A stretch of DNA of 64,000 bases from Hyphomonadaceae bacterium (GCA_019636095.1 JAHBYF010000002.1:186001-250000); one strand, 5' to 3'. Positions 10,212 to 19,399 are shown, counted from the stretch's first letter. A program made the numbers and translations. The notes: generated by a model from the letters alone, not told the origin.

Positions 10212-10607
10212 ATGAACATCAACGATCCCGTCGGCGATCTGATCACCCGCATCCGCAACGCGCATCTGCGCGGCCGCTCGAAGACGCTGTCGCCGGCGTC
10301 CAATTTGCGCGCCCGCGTGCTGCAAGTCCTGAAGGACGAAGGCTACATCCGCGACTTCCGCGAAATCGAGAACGAGGGCCGCAAGGAACTCGAGATCGAG
10401 CTCAAGTATTTCGAAGGCGCGCCGGCGATTCATGAAATTCAGCGCGTCTCCAAGCCGGGCCGCCGCGTTTATTCGTCGATCAAAGATCTTCGCCTCGTGC
10501 GCAACGGTCTCGGCATCTCGATCATCTCGACCCCGAAGGGCGTGATGAGCGACAACGCCGCCCGCGACGCAAACGTTGGCGGCGAGATTCTCTGCGAGGT
10601 CTATTAA
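10212..10607 (+). CDS. rpsH: 30S ribosomal protein S8
   Basis: S8 binds helix 21 of 16S rRNA and in enterobacteria represses the spc operon. The 131-residue protein begins with [14 protein letters not shown] and ends with [27 protein letters not shown] precedes the ATG. rplF starts 1 base after the stop. Confidence 0.98.
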   Translation: MNINDPVGDLITRIRNAHLRGRSKTLSPASNLRARVLQVLKDEGYIRDFREIENEGRKELEIELKYFEGAPAIHEIQRVSKPGRRVYSSIKDLRLVRNGLGISIISTPKGVMSDNAARDANVGGEILCEVY

Positions 10608-10608
10608 G

Positions 10609-11142
10609 ATGTCCCGCCTCGGTAAGAAGCCGATCCCCGCTCCCACTGGCGTCACCGTCACGGTGAAAGGTCAAGACGTGAGCGTGAAGGGTCCGAAGGG
10701 CACGCTGAACTTCCGCGCGCATGACGACGTCGAAGTCGCGTTCGGCAATGGCGAACTCTCAGTGAAGCCGCGCCATGAAACCTCGCGCGCCCGTGCGCTG
10801 TGGGGCACGACACGCGCTGTGCTCGCCGCAAACGTGAAGGGCGTCACCGAAGGGTTCGAAAAGAACCTCGAAATGACAGGCGTTGGTTATCGCGCGGCGA
10901 TGCAGGGCAAGAACTTGCAGATGAACTTGGGCTACAGCCACGAGATCATTTATCAGCCGCCAGAAGGCATCACGATCGCCGTCCCGAAGCCGACTGAAAT
11001 CAAAGTCAGCGGCATCGATCCGCAGGCGGTCGGCCAAGCCGCCTCTGAAATTCGCTCTTTCCGTCCGCCAGAGCCCTACAAGGGCAAGGGTGTGCGCTAT
11101 GCCGGCGAGTACATCCGCCGCAAGGAAGGCAAGAAGAAGTAA
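10609..11142 (+). CDS. rplF: 50S ribosomal protein L6
   Basis: L6 lies near the factor-binding centre. The 177-residue product begins [19 protein letters not shown] and ends with the family signature [24 protein letters not shown] longer in-frame reading starts inside rpsH but the ATG at 10609 gives the universal N terminus. rplR follows after 3 bases. Confidence 0.98.
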   Translation: MSRLGKKPIPAPTGVTVTVKGQDVSVKGPKGTLNFRAHDDVEVAFGNGELSVKPRHETSRARALWGTTRAVLAANVKGVTEGFEKNLEMTGVGYRAAMQGKNLQMNLGYSHEIIYQPPEGITIAVPKPTEIKVSGIDPQAVGQAASEIRSFRPPEPYKGKGVRYAGEYIRRKEGKKK

Positions 11143-11145
11143 GCC

Positions 11146-11502
11146 ATGGTCCGCAAGCTTAATCCCACTGAGCACCGCGCTCGGCGCAACCGCACCCGGC
11201 TGAAGAAGCTGGCGGGCGAGGGGCGTCTGCGTCTCTCTGTCTTCCGCTCGTCGAAGCACATTTCGGCGCAGCTGATCGATGACGCGAAGGGCGTGACCGT
11301 CGCTTCCGCTTCGACGCTCGAAGAAGCCGTGAAGGCGAAGAGCTCGAATAAGGATGGCGCCGCCGCTGTCGGCAAGCTGATCGCCGAACGCGCGCTCGCT
11401 GCCGGTAAGAAGGCCGTCGTGTTCGATCGCGGTCGCTATGTATTCCATGGCCGGGTGAAAGCCCTGGCGGACGCCGCCCGTGAGGGCGGTCTCGAATTCT
11501 GA
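11146..11502 (+). CDS. rplR: 50S ribosomal protein L18
   Basis: L18 binds 5S rRNA together with L5. The 118-residue protein has [18 protein letters not shown] in its first half and ends [15 protein letters not shown], the typical C terminus. It lies between rplF and rpsE. Confidence 0.98.
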   Translation: MVRKLNPTEHRARRNRTRLKKLAGEGRLRLSVFRSSKHISAQLIDDAKGVTVASASTLEEAVKAKSSNKDGAAAVGKLIAERALAAGKKAVVFDRGRYVFHGRVKALADAAREGGLEF

Positions 11503-11512
11503 GGACGTTGAG

Positions 11513-12217
11513 ATGACGGACGAAACTGCAGGCGCCCCGCCGGCCGACGCTCCAAGTTCAGATCGCGGTCGTGGCCCTCGTGGCCCGCGTCGTGGCGGTC
11601 CAGGCGGCGGCGCTGGTCGTGGCCCGGGTGGCGGGCGCGGTCCGCGCCGCGACGACCGCAACCGCAACGCTGCTCCGGAAGAGCGTGCGGAAGGCGAACT
11701 GGTTGATAAACTCGTTGCGATCAACCGCGTCGCGAAGGTCGTTAAGGGCGGCAAAAACTTTGCGTTCGCTGCGCTCGTCGTTGTCGGCGACAAGAAGGGC
11801 CGCGTTGGGTTTGGACACGGCAAGGCGCGCGAAGTGCCTGAAGCGATCCGCAAGGCGACGGAAGAAGCCAAGAAGTCGCTTGTGCGCGTGCCGCTTCGCG
11901 AAGGCCGCACGTTGCACCACGACGGCAGTGGCCGTTGGGGTGCAGGCAAGGTGATGTTGCGCGCAGCGCCAGCCGGTACGGGCTTGATCGCCGGCGGACC
12001 GATGCGCGCGGTGCTTGAAGTGTTGGGCGTCTCCGACGTCGTCGCCAAGTCGAAGGGTTCGTCGAACCCCTACAACATGGTGCGGGCGACGATCGATGCT
12101 CTGAAAGAACAAAGCTCGCCGCGCCAAGTCGCGAACCGCCGTGGTCTGAAGGTCGCCGATCTCGTTGGCCGCCGTAAGGACGGCGCGAGCCTCGGCGAAG
12201 TGCCGGCGGAGGGTTGA
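11513..12217 (+). CDS. rpsE: 30S ribosomal protein S5, Gly/Arg-rich N terminus
   Basis: S5 forms part of the mRNA entry tunnel and influences decoding accuracy. The conserved region begins near residue 57 ([19 protein letters not shown]) and includes [20 protein letters not shown] and the C-terminal dsRBD-like fold. The first 55 or so residues are a low-complexity extension dominated by Arg-Gly-Pro repeats, giving 234 residues against about 165-190 in most bacteria. The ATG at 11513 lies 10 bases after the rplR stop. The internal repeat DNA is very GC-rich but codes in frame throughout. Confidence 0.97.
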   Translation: MTDETAGAPPADAPSSDRGRGPRGPRRGGPGGGAGRGPGGGRGPRRDDRNRNAAPEERAEGELVDKLVAINRVAKVVKGGKNFAFAALVVVGDKKGRVGFGHGKAREVPEAIRKATEEAKKSLVRVPLREGRTLHHDGSGRWGAGKVMLRAAPAGTGLIAGGPMRAVLEVLGVSDVVAKSKGSSNPYNMVRATIDALKEQSSPRQVANRRGLKVADLVGRRKDGASLGEVPAEG

Positions 12218-12220
12218 TAA

Positions 12221-12424
12221 ATGGCGACCGCGAAGAAAAAAGCCGCTAGCGGCACGATCAAGGTGCGCCGTACCGGCAGCCCGATCCGCCGCGACAGCAC
12301 GCAACGCACGACGCTTCTGGGCATGGGCCTGAAGCGCGCCAACCAAGTCGTCGAACTTGAGGACACGCCTTCGATCCAAGGCATGATCCGTAAGGTCGCT
12401 CACTTGGTCGAAGTAGTGAAATAA
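12221..12424 (+). CDS. rpmD: 50S ribosomal protein L30
   Basis: L30 is a small, non-universal large-subunit protein. The 67-residue product contains IKVRRTGSPIRRDSTQRTTL and ends with GMIRKVAHLVEV, the family pattern. It starts 3 bases after rpsE. Confidence 0.97.
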   Translation: MATAKKKAASGTIKVRRTGSPIRRDSTQRTTLLGMGLKRANQVVELEDTPSIQGMIRKVAHLVEVVK

Positions 12425-12454
12425 CGAGACGGCCTCGCCGTCGGAGCAAGTACG

Positions 12455-12940
12455 ATGAAACTGAACGAACTGGCCGATAATCCTGGCTCAACGAAGAAGT
12501 TGATGCGCGTTGGCCGCGGCGTCGGCTCGGGCAAGGGCAAGACCGGTGGTCGTGGCGTGAAGGGTCAAAAATCCCGTCGCGGTGTGTCGATCAATGGTTT
12601 CGAAGGCGGTCAGATGCCGCTCCACATGCGTATGCCGAAGCGTGGCTTCAACGCGCTGAACAGCAAGAAGACGCAGTGGATCAACCTGACCACCGTCCAA
12701 AATGCGATCGATAACAAGAAGATCGACGCATCGAAGGACATTACCGAAGACACGCTGGTTGAGGCCGGTGTGCTGCGCCGCAAGAAAGACGGCGTGCGCC
12801 TCCTTGCGCGCGGGGAGCTGAAAGCCAAAGTGAACATCACCGTTTCTGGCGCCTCGGCGGCGGCAATCGCTGCTGTCGAAAAGGCTGGCGGTAAGGTGAC
12901 ACTGCTTAATCCGCCTGCAGCGGACGAAGCAGCAGCCTAA
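12455..12940 (+). CDS. rplO: 50S ribosomal protein L15
   Basis: L15 is an internal large-subunit protein. The 161-residue product has the N-terminal [15 protein letters not shown] and the Gly-rich [20 protein letters not shown] segment. In the 30-base gap before it, GACGGC-CTC-GCCGTC (12428-12442) forms a perfect hairpin directly in front of the GGAG ribosome binding site. Confidence 0.98.
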   Translation: MKLNELADNPGSTKKLMRVGRGVGSGKGKTGGRGVKGQKSRRGVSINGFEGGQMPLHMRMPKRGFNALNSKKTQWINLTTVQNAIDNKKIDASKDITEDTLVEAGVLRRKKDGVRLLARGELKAKVNITVSGASAAAIAAVEKAGGKVTLLNPPAADEAAA

Positions 12941-13005
12941 GGTTCGCTCTCCGGACGGGGGAGTATTCCGGCCTCGCCGGATAACATTCGGAGCAGCGCG
13001 CCCAC

Positions 13006-14358
13006 ATGGCATCAGCCGCAGAACAGCTAGCCGCGAACATCAACTTTGCGGCGTTCGCGAAAGCTACAGAGCTTCAGAAACGCATTTGGTTCACGGTCAT
13101 TGCGTTGATCGTCTACCGCATCGGCACGTTCATCCCGATCCCTGGCGTGGATCCGGAGGCCTTTGCGCAAGCGTTCCAGAGCCAAGCCGGGGGCATTCTC
13201 GGCATGTTCAACACGTTCTCCGGCGGCGCCGTCAAACGGATGGCGATCTTTGCGCTGAACGTGATGCCCTACATCTCGTCATCCATCATCATGCAGCTGC
13301 TCTCGACGTCGATTCCGTCGCTTGAGCGCTTGAAGAAGGAAGGCGAAGTCGGTCGCAAGCAGATCAATCAGTACACGCGTTATCTGACGTTGCTTCTTGC
13401 TGTGATCCAATCGTACGGCATTTCAGTCGGTTTGCAGGGCAGCACTGGCGTGGTGACAAACCCTGGCTGGTTCTTCGTCGCGTCGACGGTCATCACGCTC
13501 ACCGGCGGCACCATGTTCCTGATGTGGTTGGGCGAACAGATCACGGCCCGCGGCGTCGGCAATGGCGTGTCGCTCATCATCTTCGCTGGCATCGTCGCCG
13601 ATCTTCCACGCACCATCATGCAGTCTCTGTCGTTGGCGAGCACCGGCGATGTGAACCCATTCGGTCTGCTGATGATCGGCATAGTGATGCTTGCTGTGAT
13701 CGTTTTCGTAGTGTTCATCGAACGCTCGCAGCGGCGCCTTGTTGTCCAGTATCCGAAGCGACAGCAGGGCAACCGAATGTTCATGGGCGAGAGTTCTTTC
13801 TTGCCGCTGAAGATCAATACCGCGGGCGTCATCCCGCCGATCTTCGCTTCCTCGCTGCTGCTACTGCCGACCACGCTCGTGAGCTTTGCCGGCATGGGCG
13901 CCAATGCGCCCGAGTGGGTGAACATGCTGCAGGGCTATATCGGCTACGGTAAGCCGGGGCACATGGCGCTCTACGCGCTCGGCATCATCTTCTTCTGCTT
14001 CTTCTACACTTCGATCGTGTTCAACCCGGAAGAAACCGCCGACAACCTGCGCAAGTACGGCGGCTTCCTGCCCGGCATTCGTCCTGGCAAGAAGACGGCT
14101 GAGTATCTCGACTACGTGCTGACACGGCTCACCGTGATTGGCGCGGCATACATCACGGCGGTGTGTTTGCTGCCGGAAATGCTGATCACCTATTACTCAG
14201 TGCCATTCTATCTCGGCGGCACATCGATCCTGATCGTCATCTCGGTGACGCTCGACACCGTCGCGCAAATTCAGTCGCATTTGGTGGCCCACCAGTATGA
14301 AGGCCTGATCAAGCGTTCGAAGCTGCGTGGCTCCGGCTCGGGGATCGTCAAGAAATGA
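13006..14358 (+). CDS. secY: Preprotein translocase subunit SecY
   Basis: SecY forms the protein-conducting channel of the Sec translocon in the inner membrane. The 450-residue protein has the expected ten hydrophobic segments. It carries RIGTFIPIPGVD near the first helix, the plug region and the C-terminal SQRRLVVQYPKRQ and PEETADNLRKYGGFLPGIRPG loops. A hairpin TCCGGC-CTC-GCCGGA (12967-12981) precedes it. Its stop codon overlaps the adk start in an ATGA. Confidence 0.99.
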   Translation: MASAAEQLAANINFAAFAKATELQKRIWFTVIALIVYRIGTFIPIPGVDPEAFAQAFQSQAGGILGMFNTFSGGAVKRMAIFALNVMPYISSSIIMQLLSTSIPSLERLKKEGEVGRKQINQYTRYLTLLLAVIQSYGISVGLQGSTGVVTNPGWFFVASTVITLTGGTMFLMWLGEQITARGVGNGVSLIIFAGIVADLPRTIMQSLSLASTGDVNPFGLLMIGIVMLAVIVFVVFIERSQRRLVVQYPKRQQGNRMFMGESSFLPLKINTAGVIPPIFASSLLLLPTTLVSFAGMGANAPEWVNMLQGYIGYGKPGHMALYALGIIFFCFFYTSIVFNPEETADNLRKYGGFLPGIRPGKKTAEYLDYVLTRLTVIGAAYITAVCLLPEMLITYYSVPFYLGGTSILIVISVTLDTVAQIQSHLVAHQYEGLIKRSKLRGSGSGIVKK

Positions 14359-14918
14359 ATTTGATCTTGTTCGGTCCGCCAGCTGCCGGCAAGGGCACAC
14401 AAGCCAAGCGTCTGACGGCCGAACGCGGCTACATCCAGCTCTCGACCGGAGACATGTTGCGGGCGGCCCGCAAATCCGGCTCGGAGTTGGGCAACAAGGT
14501 CGCGGCGATCATGGATTCAGGATCGCTTGTGTCAGACGAGATTGTCATTGCCCTGATCGAAGACGCGCTTGCGCAAAACAAGCAAGCGCCGGGATTTATC
14601 TTCGACGGCTTCCCCCGCACCGTCGCCCAGGCCGAAGCGCTTGATGCGATGCTGACCAGACACGGCAAGCAAATTGATCGCGTCGTTCGTTTGGACGTGG
14701 ATTCGCAGAAGTTGCTTGATCGCGTGGCCAAGCGTTTCGCTGACGAAGGTCGCGCCGACGATAATCCCGATAGCTTCAAGGTTCGGCTCAATGCCTACCT
14801 CGCACAAACCGCACCGCTGGTGCCCTACTACGAAAAACAGGGCAAAGTGCGCAGCGTTGACGGCATGGCCGGGATAGAGGACGTCGCTTCAAGCATCTCA
14901 AGAGCCATCGACGCCTAG
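14355..14918 (+). CDS. adk: Adenylate kinase
   Basis: Adenylate kinase interconverts ATP + AMP and 2 ADP. The 187-residue product is the short type without a zinc-binding LID. It has the P-loop GPPAAGKGT (residues 7-15), the AMP-binding STGDMLRAA near residue 30 and FDGFPRT near residue 80. It overlaps secY by four bases. It closes the spc-type block in this genome, because an inserted gene pair follows. Confidence 0.98.
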   Translation: MNLILFGPPAAGKGTQAKRLTAERGYIQLSTGDMLRAARKSGSELGNKVAAIMDSGSLVSDEIVIALIEDALAQNKQAPGFIFDGFPRTVAQAEALDAMLTRHGKQIDRVVRLDVDSQKLLDRVAKRFADEGRADDNPDSFKVRLNAYLAQTAPLVPYYEKQGKVRSVDGMAGIEDVASSISRAIDA

Positions 14919-14927
14919 TCGAACGGC

Positions 14928-14960
14928 GCGCGGGCCAGGTCGTCCAGACCCAGCCCGCGC
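14928..14960. other. Hairpin between convergent adk and FMN reductase
   Basis: GCGCGGGC (14928-14935) and GCCCGCGC (14953-14960) pair perfectly. Inside them GGTC and GACC pair again, separated from the outer stem by a symmetric CA/CA internal loop. No T-run follows on either strand, so it is a possible factor-assisted bidirectional terminator between two convergent genes. Confidence 0.45.
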
Positions 14961-14969
14961 ATGGCGTCA

Positions 14970-15533
14970 TTAGAACGTCAGAGAAGGTTTGCGCAGGCGC
15001 GCAATCCAATCGGCGAACTTCGATGACCAATCTTCGAGCAGCCCAACGAAATTGGTATCGGTGATCTCGCCGTCGACGATCAAACCGTCGCGATAGTTCA
15101 GATAGATCTCCGGTTGGACGGTGAGCGCGGCGCCGACGGCGCTTACAACTGCGCGCAATTGCGATTGCGCAGCAGCAGTGCCGACTGTCCCCAAAGTCGC
15201 GCCAACGATTGCTGCAGGTTTGCCAGCCCAGGAGTTTTTGCCCCACGGACGCGAACCCCATTCGATGGCGTTCTTGATCGCAGCGGAGAAGGTACGGTTG
15301 AATTCCGGCGTTACGAACAATACCGCTTCGGCTGCCTCGATCTGGCTCTTGAAGCGAGCGACCGTGGCGGGCAGTTCACCCTCCAAGTCCTGATCATAGA
15401 GAGGAAGGTCGCCGATTTCGACGATCTGTAGGTCGAGCTTCGGGCGCGCGACCTTGGCAAGCGCTTGCGCGAACACACGGTTGACTGAGCCCTTGCGGAG
15501 GCTGCCGACGATCACGGCGACTTTGGCGGTCAT
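14970..15533 (-). CDS. NADPH-dependent FMN reductase family protein
   Basis: This is a 187-residue flavodoxin-fold oxidoreductase of the NADPH:FMN reductase/ChrR group. These use NAD(P)H to reduce flavin, quinones or other acceptors in the cytoplasm. Visible signatures are the phosphate loop IVGSLRKGSVNR near residue 8, VTPEFNRTFSAAIKNAIEW near residue 75, and GTVGTAAAQSQLR near 115. A strong AGGGG site lies before the ATG. It is divergent from an HxlR regulator, a common arrangement for electrophile- or quinone-responsive reductases. The pair sits between adk and rpsM. The physiological substrate is not determined. Confidence 0.9.
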   Translation of the reverse strand: MTAKVAVIVGSLRKGSVNRVFAQALAKVARPKLDLQIVEIGDLPLYDQDLEGELPATVARFKSQIEAAEAVLFVTPEFNRTFSAAIKNAIEWGSRPWGKNSWAGKPAAIVGATLGTVGTAAAQSQLRAVVSAVGAALTVQPEIYLNYRDGLIVDGEITDTNFVGLLEDWSSKFADWIARLRKPSLTF

Positions 15534-15544
15534 TATTGTTCCCC

Positions 15545-15560
15545 TAGTAATGATTAGTAA
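15545..15560. promoter_or_regulatory. Candidate HxlR operator (tandem TAGTAA)
   Basis: TAGTAA occurs twice, at 15545-15550 and 15555-15560, exactly one helical turn apart, in the 47-base gap between the divergent FMN reductase and HxlR genes. A regulator bound here would contact both promoters. It is a prediction from position and periodicity only. Confidence 0.35.
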
Positions 15561-15580
15561 CCAGGGCTATATGAGTGCCT

Positions 15581-16024
15581 ATGAAAGCCGCTCAAGAACG
15601 CACAGAGACCTCACCAGGTCACAGCCGTGTTTCCGACATCGAGTCCCATGATTGCCGAGCCGTCAGCGGAATCCTCCAGCGGATCGGCGACAAGTGGAGC
15701 GTGCTGATCATCCAGCGCCTGGGCGAGGGGCCAAGAAGGTTCAATGAAATCAAGCGGATTATCGGCGGGATTTCCCAGCGTATGCTGACCCTCACGCTCC
15801 GCAATCTGGAACGAGACGGGCTTGTGAGCCGGACCGTGACCCCGACAGTGCCTCCGCGCGTCGATTATGCGCTCACGGACCTCGGTCGCGACCTCCTGAT
15901 CCCCGTATCGGCGCTTGGCGAATGGGCGATCCAACACACCCCTTGTATTCAGGCTGCGCGCGCACGATTCGACGCTTCCGAAGCGGCCGAAACGCCGCAA
16001 CAGGATCGCGTTTCCGCCGGTTGA
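15581..16024 (+). CDS. HxlR-family transcriptional regulator
   Basis: HxlR-type regulators are small winged-helix proteins that often respond to reactive electrophiles or quinones. The product of about 147 residues shows the family core: CRAVSGILQRIGDKWSVLII near residue 25, then RRFNEIKRIIGGISQRMLT for the recognition helix, and the wing VPPRVDYALTDLG. The N-terminal Cys of the family is present. An in-frame GTG six bases upstream of the ATG at 15581 is an alternative start. The gene is divergent from the FMN reductase, its probable target. Its last codons contain the -35 element of the promoter assigned to rpsM. Confidence 0.9.
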   Translation: MKAAQERTETSPGHSRVSDIESHDCRAVSGILQRIGDKWSVLIIQRLGEGPRRFNEIKRIIGGISQRMLTLTLRNLERDGLVSRTVTPTVPPRVDYALTDLGRDLLIPVSALGEWAIQHTPCIQAARARFDASEAAETPQQDRVSAG

Positions 16025-16048
16025 CGCGGCATTTCGCCCCGCTATAAC
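16021..16048 (+). promoter_or_regulatory. Strong promoter for rpsM-rpsK-rpoA-rplQ
   Basis: TTGACG (16021-16026) and TATAAC (16043-16048) are 16 bases apart. In the Caulobacter format it reads TTGACGC-N13-GCTATAAC, a full match to TTGACGS-N10-14-GCTANAWC. The -35 box overlaps the stop codon of the HxlR gene. It lies 91 bases before rpsM and would supply the ribosomal genes cut off from the upstream operon. Confidence 0.7.
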
Positions 16049-16083
16049 CGCCAACTTCGCGAACACCCAACGCGCGATGTCCA

Positions 16084-16099
16084 CCGGCCAGGAGGCCGG
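16084..16099 (+). other. Leader hairpin before rpsM
   Basis: CCGGCC (16084-16089) pairs perfectly with GGCCGG (16094-16099) around an AGGA loop in the rpsM leader, 40 bases before the start codon. There is no T-run, so it is not a typical terminator. It may stabilise the mRNA end or take part in feedback control. Confidence 0.4.
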
Positions 16100-16138
16100 G
16101 CGGCATCCGCGTCTATTGCGTTTTGGAGCACCGCCAAC

Positions 16139-16519
<381 letters not shown>

Positions 16520-16531
16520 GGACACGCCGCA

Positions 16532-16921
16532 ATGGCTAAGGAATCCACGCGCGTAAAGAAGCGTGAGCGCAAGAACATCGTCACGGGCGTCGCGCACGTG
16601 AATGCGTCGTTCAACAACACGATGATCACGATCGCTGACGCGCAAGGCAACACGATCTCATGGTCGAGCGCAGGCACGATGGGCTTCAAGGGCTCGCGCA
16701 AGTCGACGCCGTACGCCGCCCAGGTTGCCGCTGAAGATGCGGGTCGCAAAGCCATGGAACACGGCATGCGCACGCTCGAAGTGAATGTGTCTGGTCCGGG
16801 CTCGGGCCGCGAGAGCGCGTTGCGTGCTCTGCAAGCGGTTGGCTTCACCGTAACTTCGATCCGCGACGTGACGCCGATCCCACACAACGGTTGCCGTCCG
16901 CCCAAGCGCCGCCGCGTCTAA
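16532..16921 (+). CDS. rpsK: 30S ribosomal protein S11
   Basis: S11 lies on the platform of the small subunit near the mRNA exit. The 129-residue product has [13 protein letters not shown], the Gly/Ser-rich [15 protein letters not shown] and the C-terminal [19 protein letters not shown], all universal. Confidence 0.99.
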   Translation: MAKESTRVKKRERKNIVTGVAHVNASFNNTMITIADAQGNTISWSSAGTMGFKGSRKSTPYAAQVAAEDAGRKAMEHGMRTLEVNVSGPGSGRESALRALQAVGFTVTSIRDVTPIPHNGCRPPKRRRV

Positions 16922-16977
16922 CAAATTTCCAGGAGCGCGCGTCCTCCCTCCGGCGCGTTCGTTGATGGATGAACTGA

Positions 16978-17997
16978 ATGTCGATCGAAAAGAATTGGCT
17001 TGAACTGATCCGCCCGAAGAAGCCCGTGATTGAGCACGCGTACGATGCGTCCAAGCGCGGCACTCTGATCGCGGAACCGCTGGAGCGGGGCTTTGGTCTC
17101 ACGCTCGGCAACGCGCTGCGTCGCGTGCTGCTCTCGTCGCTGCAGGGTGCTGCGATCACGTCGGTGCAAATCGACGGCGTCGTCCACGAATTCAGCTCGA
17201 TCCAAGGCGTGCGTGAAGACGTCACCGATATCGTGCTGAACCTGAAGCAAGTCGCCATCCGCATGCGCGGTGAAGGCCCCAAGCGCGTTATGCTGACGAA
17301 GACCGGCCCGGGCGAAGTCAAGGCCAGCGACATCCAGACGGTTTCCGATATGGAAATCCTGAACCCCGACCACGTGATCTGCACGCTGGACGACGGCGCC
17401 AACCTGCGCATGGAGCTGACGATCAACAACGGCAAGGGCTATGTGCCGGCCGAGCAAAATCGTCCCGACGACGCGCCGATTGGCCTCATCGCCATCGACT
17501 CGATCTACTCGCCGGTTCGTCGTGTCGCCTATCGCGTTGAGAACACTCGCGAAGGTCAGGTTCTCGACTACGACAAGCTCATCATCGAAGTGGAAACCAA
17601 CGGCGCTGTGCGTCCCGAAGATGCGATCGCGTATGCCGCGCGCATTCTGCAGGACCAGCTGCAAGTGTTCATCACCTTCGAAGAGCCGAAGCAGAAGAAG
17701 GAAGGCGGCGACAAGCCGGACCTGCCGTTCAACCCGGCTCTGCTCAAGAAGGTCGATGAGCTCGAACTTAGCGTTCGTTCGGCGAACTGCTTGAAGAACG
17801 ACAACATCGTTTACATCGGCGACCTCATCCAAAAGTCGGAAGGCGAAATGCTTCGCACGCCGAACTTCGGCCGCAAGTCGCTCAACGAGATCAAAGAAGT
17901 CCTTGCCTCGATGGGTCTCCATCTGGGTATGGCGGTTGAGAACTGGCCGCCGGACAACATCGAAGATCTCGCCAAGAAGTACGAAGACCAAATCTAA
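16978..17997 (+). CDS. rpoA: RNA polymerase subunit alpha
   Basis: The alpha subunit dimerises to start RNA polymerase assembly; its C-terminal domain binds UP elements and activators. The 339-residue protein has [20 protein letters not shown] in the N-terminal domain (about residues 36-57). The alphaCTD has [19 protein letters not shown] and LGM near residues 290-315. The ATG at 16978 gives the family start. rplQ follows after 35 bases. Confidence 0.99.
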   Translation: MSIEKNWLELIRPKKPVIEHAYDASKRGTLIAEPLERGFGLTLGNALRRVLLSSLQGAAITSVQIDGVVHEFSSIQGVREDVTDIVLNLKQVAIRMRGEGPKRVMLTKTGPGEVKASDIQTVSDMEILNPDHVICTLDDGANLRMELTINNGKGYVPAEQNRPDDAPIGLIAIDSIYSPVRRVAYRVENTREGQVLDYDKLIIEVETNGAVRPEDAIAYAARILQDQLQVFITFEEPKQKKEGGDKPDLPFNPALLKKVDELELSVRSANCLKNDNIVYIGDLIQKSEGEMLRTPNFGRKSLNEIKEVLASMGLHLGMAVENWPPDNIEDLAKKYEDQI

Positions 17998-18003
17998 CGG
18001 AGA

Positions 18004-18020
18004 GCCGGGGCTAACCCGGC
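18004..18020 (+). other. Intercistronic hairpin before rplQ
   Basis: GCCGGG (18004-18009) pairs with CCCGGC (18015-18020) around GCTAA, immediately before the GGGGA ribosome binding site of rplQ. It belongs to a set of similar hairpins seen before rplO, secY and rpsM. Confidence 0.4.
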
Positions 18021-18032
18021 GGGGAAAAGACA

Positions 18033-18449
18033 ATGCGTCACGGTTCAGGACACAAGAAGCTCGGCCGCACCGCTAGCCACCGGCAGGCGATGTTCGCCAA
18101 CATGGCGGCTTCGCTGATCAAGCACGAGCAAATCGTGACCACGCTGCCGAAGGCGAAAGCGCTTCGCCCGGTGTTCGAGCGTCTGGTGACGCTCGCGAAG
18201 AAGGGCGATCTCGGTTCACGCCGTCTGGTGTTGGCGCGCATGCGTGACGAGACCCAAGCCAAGAAGCTCTTCGAAACGCTTGCGCCGCGCTACAAGGCCC
18301 GCGCCGGCGGCTACACGCGAGTCTTGAAGGCGGGCTTCCGTCATGGCGACAACGCCCCGCTTGCGGTCATCGAGCTTGTGGATCGGGATGAGAGCGCACT
18401 CGGCCAAGACAGCGGCCCGCGTCCGGAAGCAATCTACACCGAGAACTGA
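18033..18449 (+). CDS. rplQ: 50S ribosomal protein L17
   Basis: L17 is a large-subunit protein near the tunnel exit. The 138-residue product starts [20 protein letters not shown] and includes [16 protein letters not shown] residues ([22 protein letters not shown]). It is the last gene of the alpha block and is followed by a strong terminator 28 bases downstream. Confidence 0.99.
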   Translation: MRHGSGHKKLGRTASHRQAMFANMAASLIKHEQIVTTLPKAKALRPVFERLVTLAKKGDLGSRRLVLARMRDETQAKKLFETLAPRYKARAGGYTRVLKAGFRHGDNAPLAVIELVDRDESALGQDSGPRPEAIYTEN

Positions 18450-18477
18450 GTTCGTAAGGGCATCCAAGAAGGACAAG

Positions 18478-18505
18478 CGGCGCCATGATCTGGCGCCGTT
18501 TTTTT
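18478..18505 (+). terminator. Rho-independent terminator after rplQ
   Basis: CGGCGCCA (18478-18485) pairs perfectly with TGGCGCCG (18491-18498) around TGATC and is followed by seven T. It ends the rpsM-rpsK-rpoA-rplQ unit. Confidence 0.95.
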
Positions 18506-18537
18506 GTGTCTCCGCTAAGCGCGGACGGCGACCCTGC

Positions 18538-18566
18538 TTGACTCAATACTTATCAATAAGTAGAAA
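18538..18566 (+). promoter_or_regulatory. Promoter with operator for the VOC-ArsR-SRPBCC operon
   Basis: TTGACT (18538-18543) and TAGAAA (18561-18566) have a 17-base spacer. The spacer is largely occupied by a 16-bp inverted repeat TACTTAT-CA-ATAAGTA (18547-18562). The third gene-level context is an ArsR-type repressor encoded in the same operon, so the repeat is the obvious candidate for its autoregulatory operator. Confidence 0.6.
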
Positions 18567-18593
18567 TATTACGAATATGAGGAGGGGATCGCT

Positions 18594-19067
18594 TTGTCCG
18601 ATTTGTACCGTCCAAAAGGGCTTTCCAGCGCGGTGTGTTATGTCGATCCAAAGGCAGCGTTTCGTTGGCTTGAAGAGGCGTTCGGCTTTGAACCGCTGAT
18701 GGTGATCCTCGATCAGAACGACAACATTGCACACTCTGAAATGAAATACGGCGACAGCGTTGTGATGATCGGCAACGAATGGAGCGGCGATCACAAGAGT
18801 CCGAAATCGATCGGCGGCAAGAACACGCAGACGGTACACGTTCAGTTGGAGCGTGGGGCCGATATCGATGCGCACTGCGAGCGGGCGCGCAAAGCCGGCG
18901 CGGAAATCATGCAAGAGCCCGACACGCAGTTTTACGGTGACCGCACGTATCGCGCGCGAGACTCGGAGGGGCACATCTGGACCTTTGGGGTGACGGTCCA
19001 GGAGATGACGCCAGCCGAGTGGGATAAGGCGATGGGCGGTGGCGTGCGCACGCAGACGCGCCTGTGA
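18594..19067 (+). CDS. VOC/glyoxalase-like (PhnB-type) protein
   Basis: This 157-residue protein is a vicinal-oxygen-chelate fold member. It shows LSSAVCYVDPKAAFRWLEEAFGF near the N terminus, HSEMKYGDSVVMIGNEW in the middle, and YRARDSEGHIWTFGV near residue 120, the latter carrying the usual metal-ligand region. The TTG start at 18594 is supported by GGAGGGG seven bases upstream. The gene overlaps a following ArsR regulator, and an SRPBCC-domain gene comes third. Such three-gene sets are common in proteobacteria, but the substrate is unknown. The upstream region has low GC compared with the surrounding genes. Confidence 0.85.
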   Translation: MSDLYRPKGLSSAVCYVDPKAAFRWLEEAFGFEPLMVILDQNDNIAHSEMKYGDSVVMIGNEWSGDHKSPKSIGGKNTQTVHVQLERGADIDAHCERARKAGAEIMQEPDTQFYGDRTYRARDSEGHIWTFGVTVQEMTPAEWDKAMGGGVRTQTRL

Positions 19068-19399
19068 GCGCCAAGCGCTCGATCGATCAAACACTGGCCG
19101 CGCTCGCCGATCCCCATCGGCGGCGCGCGGTCGAGTTGCTCGGGGAGCAGCCGCGTCGCGCGGGTGAGTTGGCGGAAGCGTTGGGTTTGCCAGCTCCTGC
19201 GATGAGTCGGCATCTGCGTGAGCTGAAGCAGAGCGGACTGGTCGAAGAAACGCATCCTGAGTTCGACGCGCGCGTGCGCATCTACACTCTGAAGGAAGGA
19301 GCGATGGCGGACTTGAAGAAGTGGCTCGCCGATACCGAACGGATGTGGGCAGACCAACTCGCGTCGTTCAAAGCGCACGTGGAGAAGAAGCGGAAGTGA
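19064..19399 (+). CDS. ArsR-family winged-helix regulator
   Basis: The 111-residue product is a compact ArsR-type repressor. ALADPHRRRAVELLGEQPRRAGELAEALGLPAPAMSRHLRELKQSGLVEE spans the helix-turn-helix (quoted here only as a region, residues 13-62), followed by a wing. It has none of the clustered Cys residues used for arsenic or metal sensing, so it probably belongs to the group paired with AHSA1/SRPBCC proteins. The GTG start overlaps the VOC stop (GTGA), and the next gene starts in the same way. Confidence 0.88.
   Translation: MSAKRSIDQTLAALADPHRRRAVELLGEQPRRAGELAEALGLPAPAMSRHLRELKQSGLVEETHPEFDARVRIYTLKEGAMADLKKWLADTERMWADQLASFKAHVEKKRK

Noticed and set aside
10759..12048. 429-codon open frame on the minus strand
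   Set aside because: It lies opposite rplF, rplR and rpsE. Long antisense frames are expected in GC-rich genes with strong codon bias, and it has no recognisable domain.
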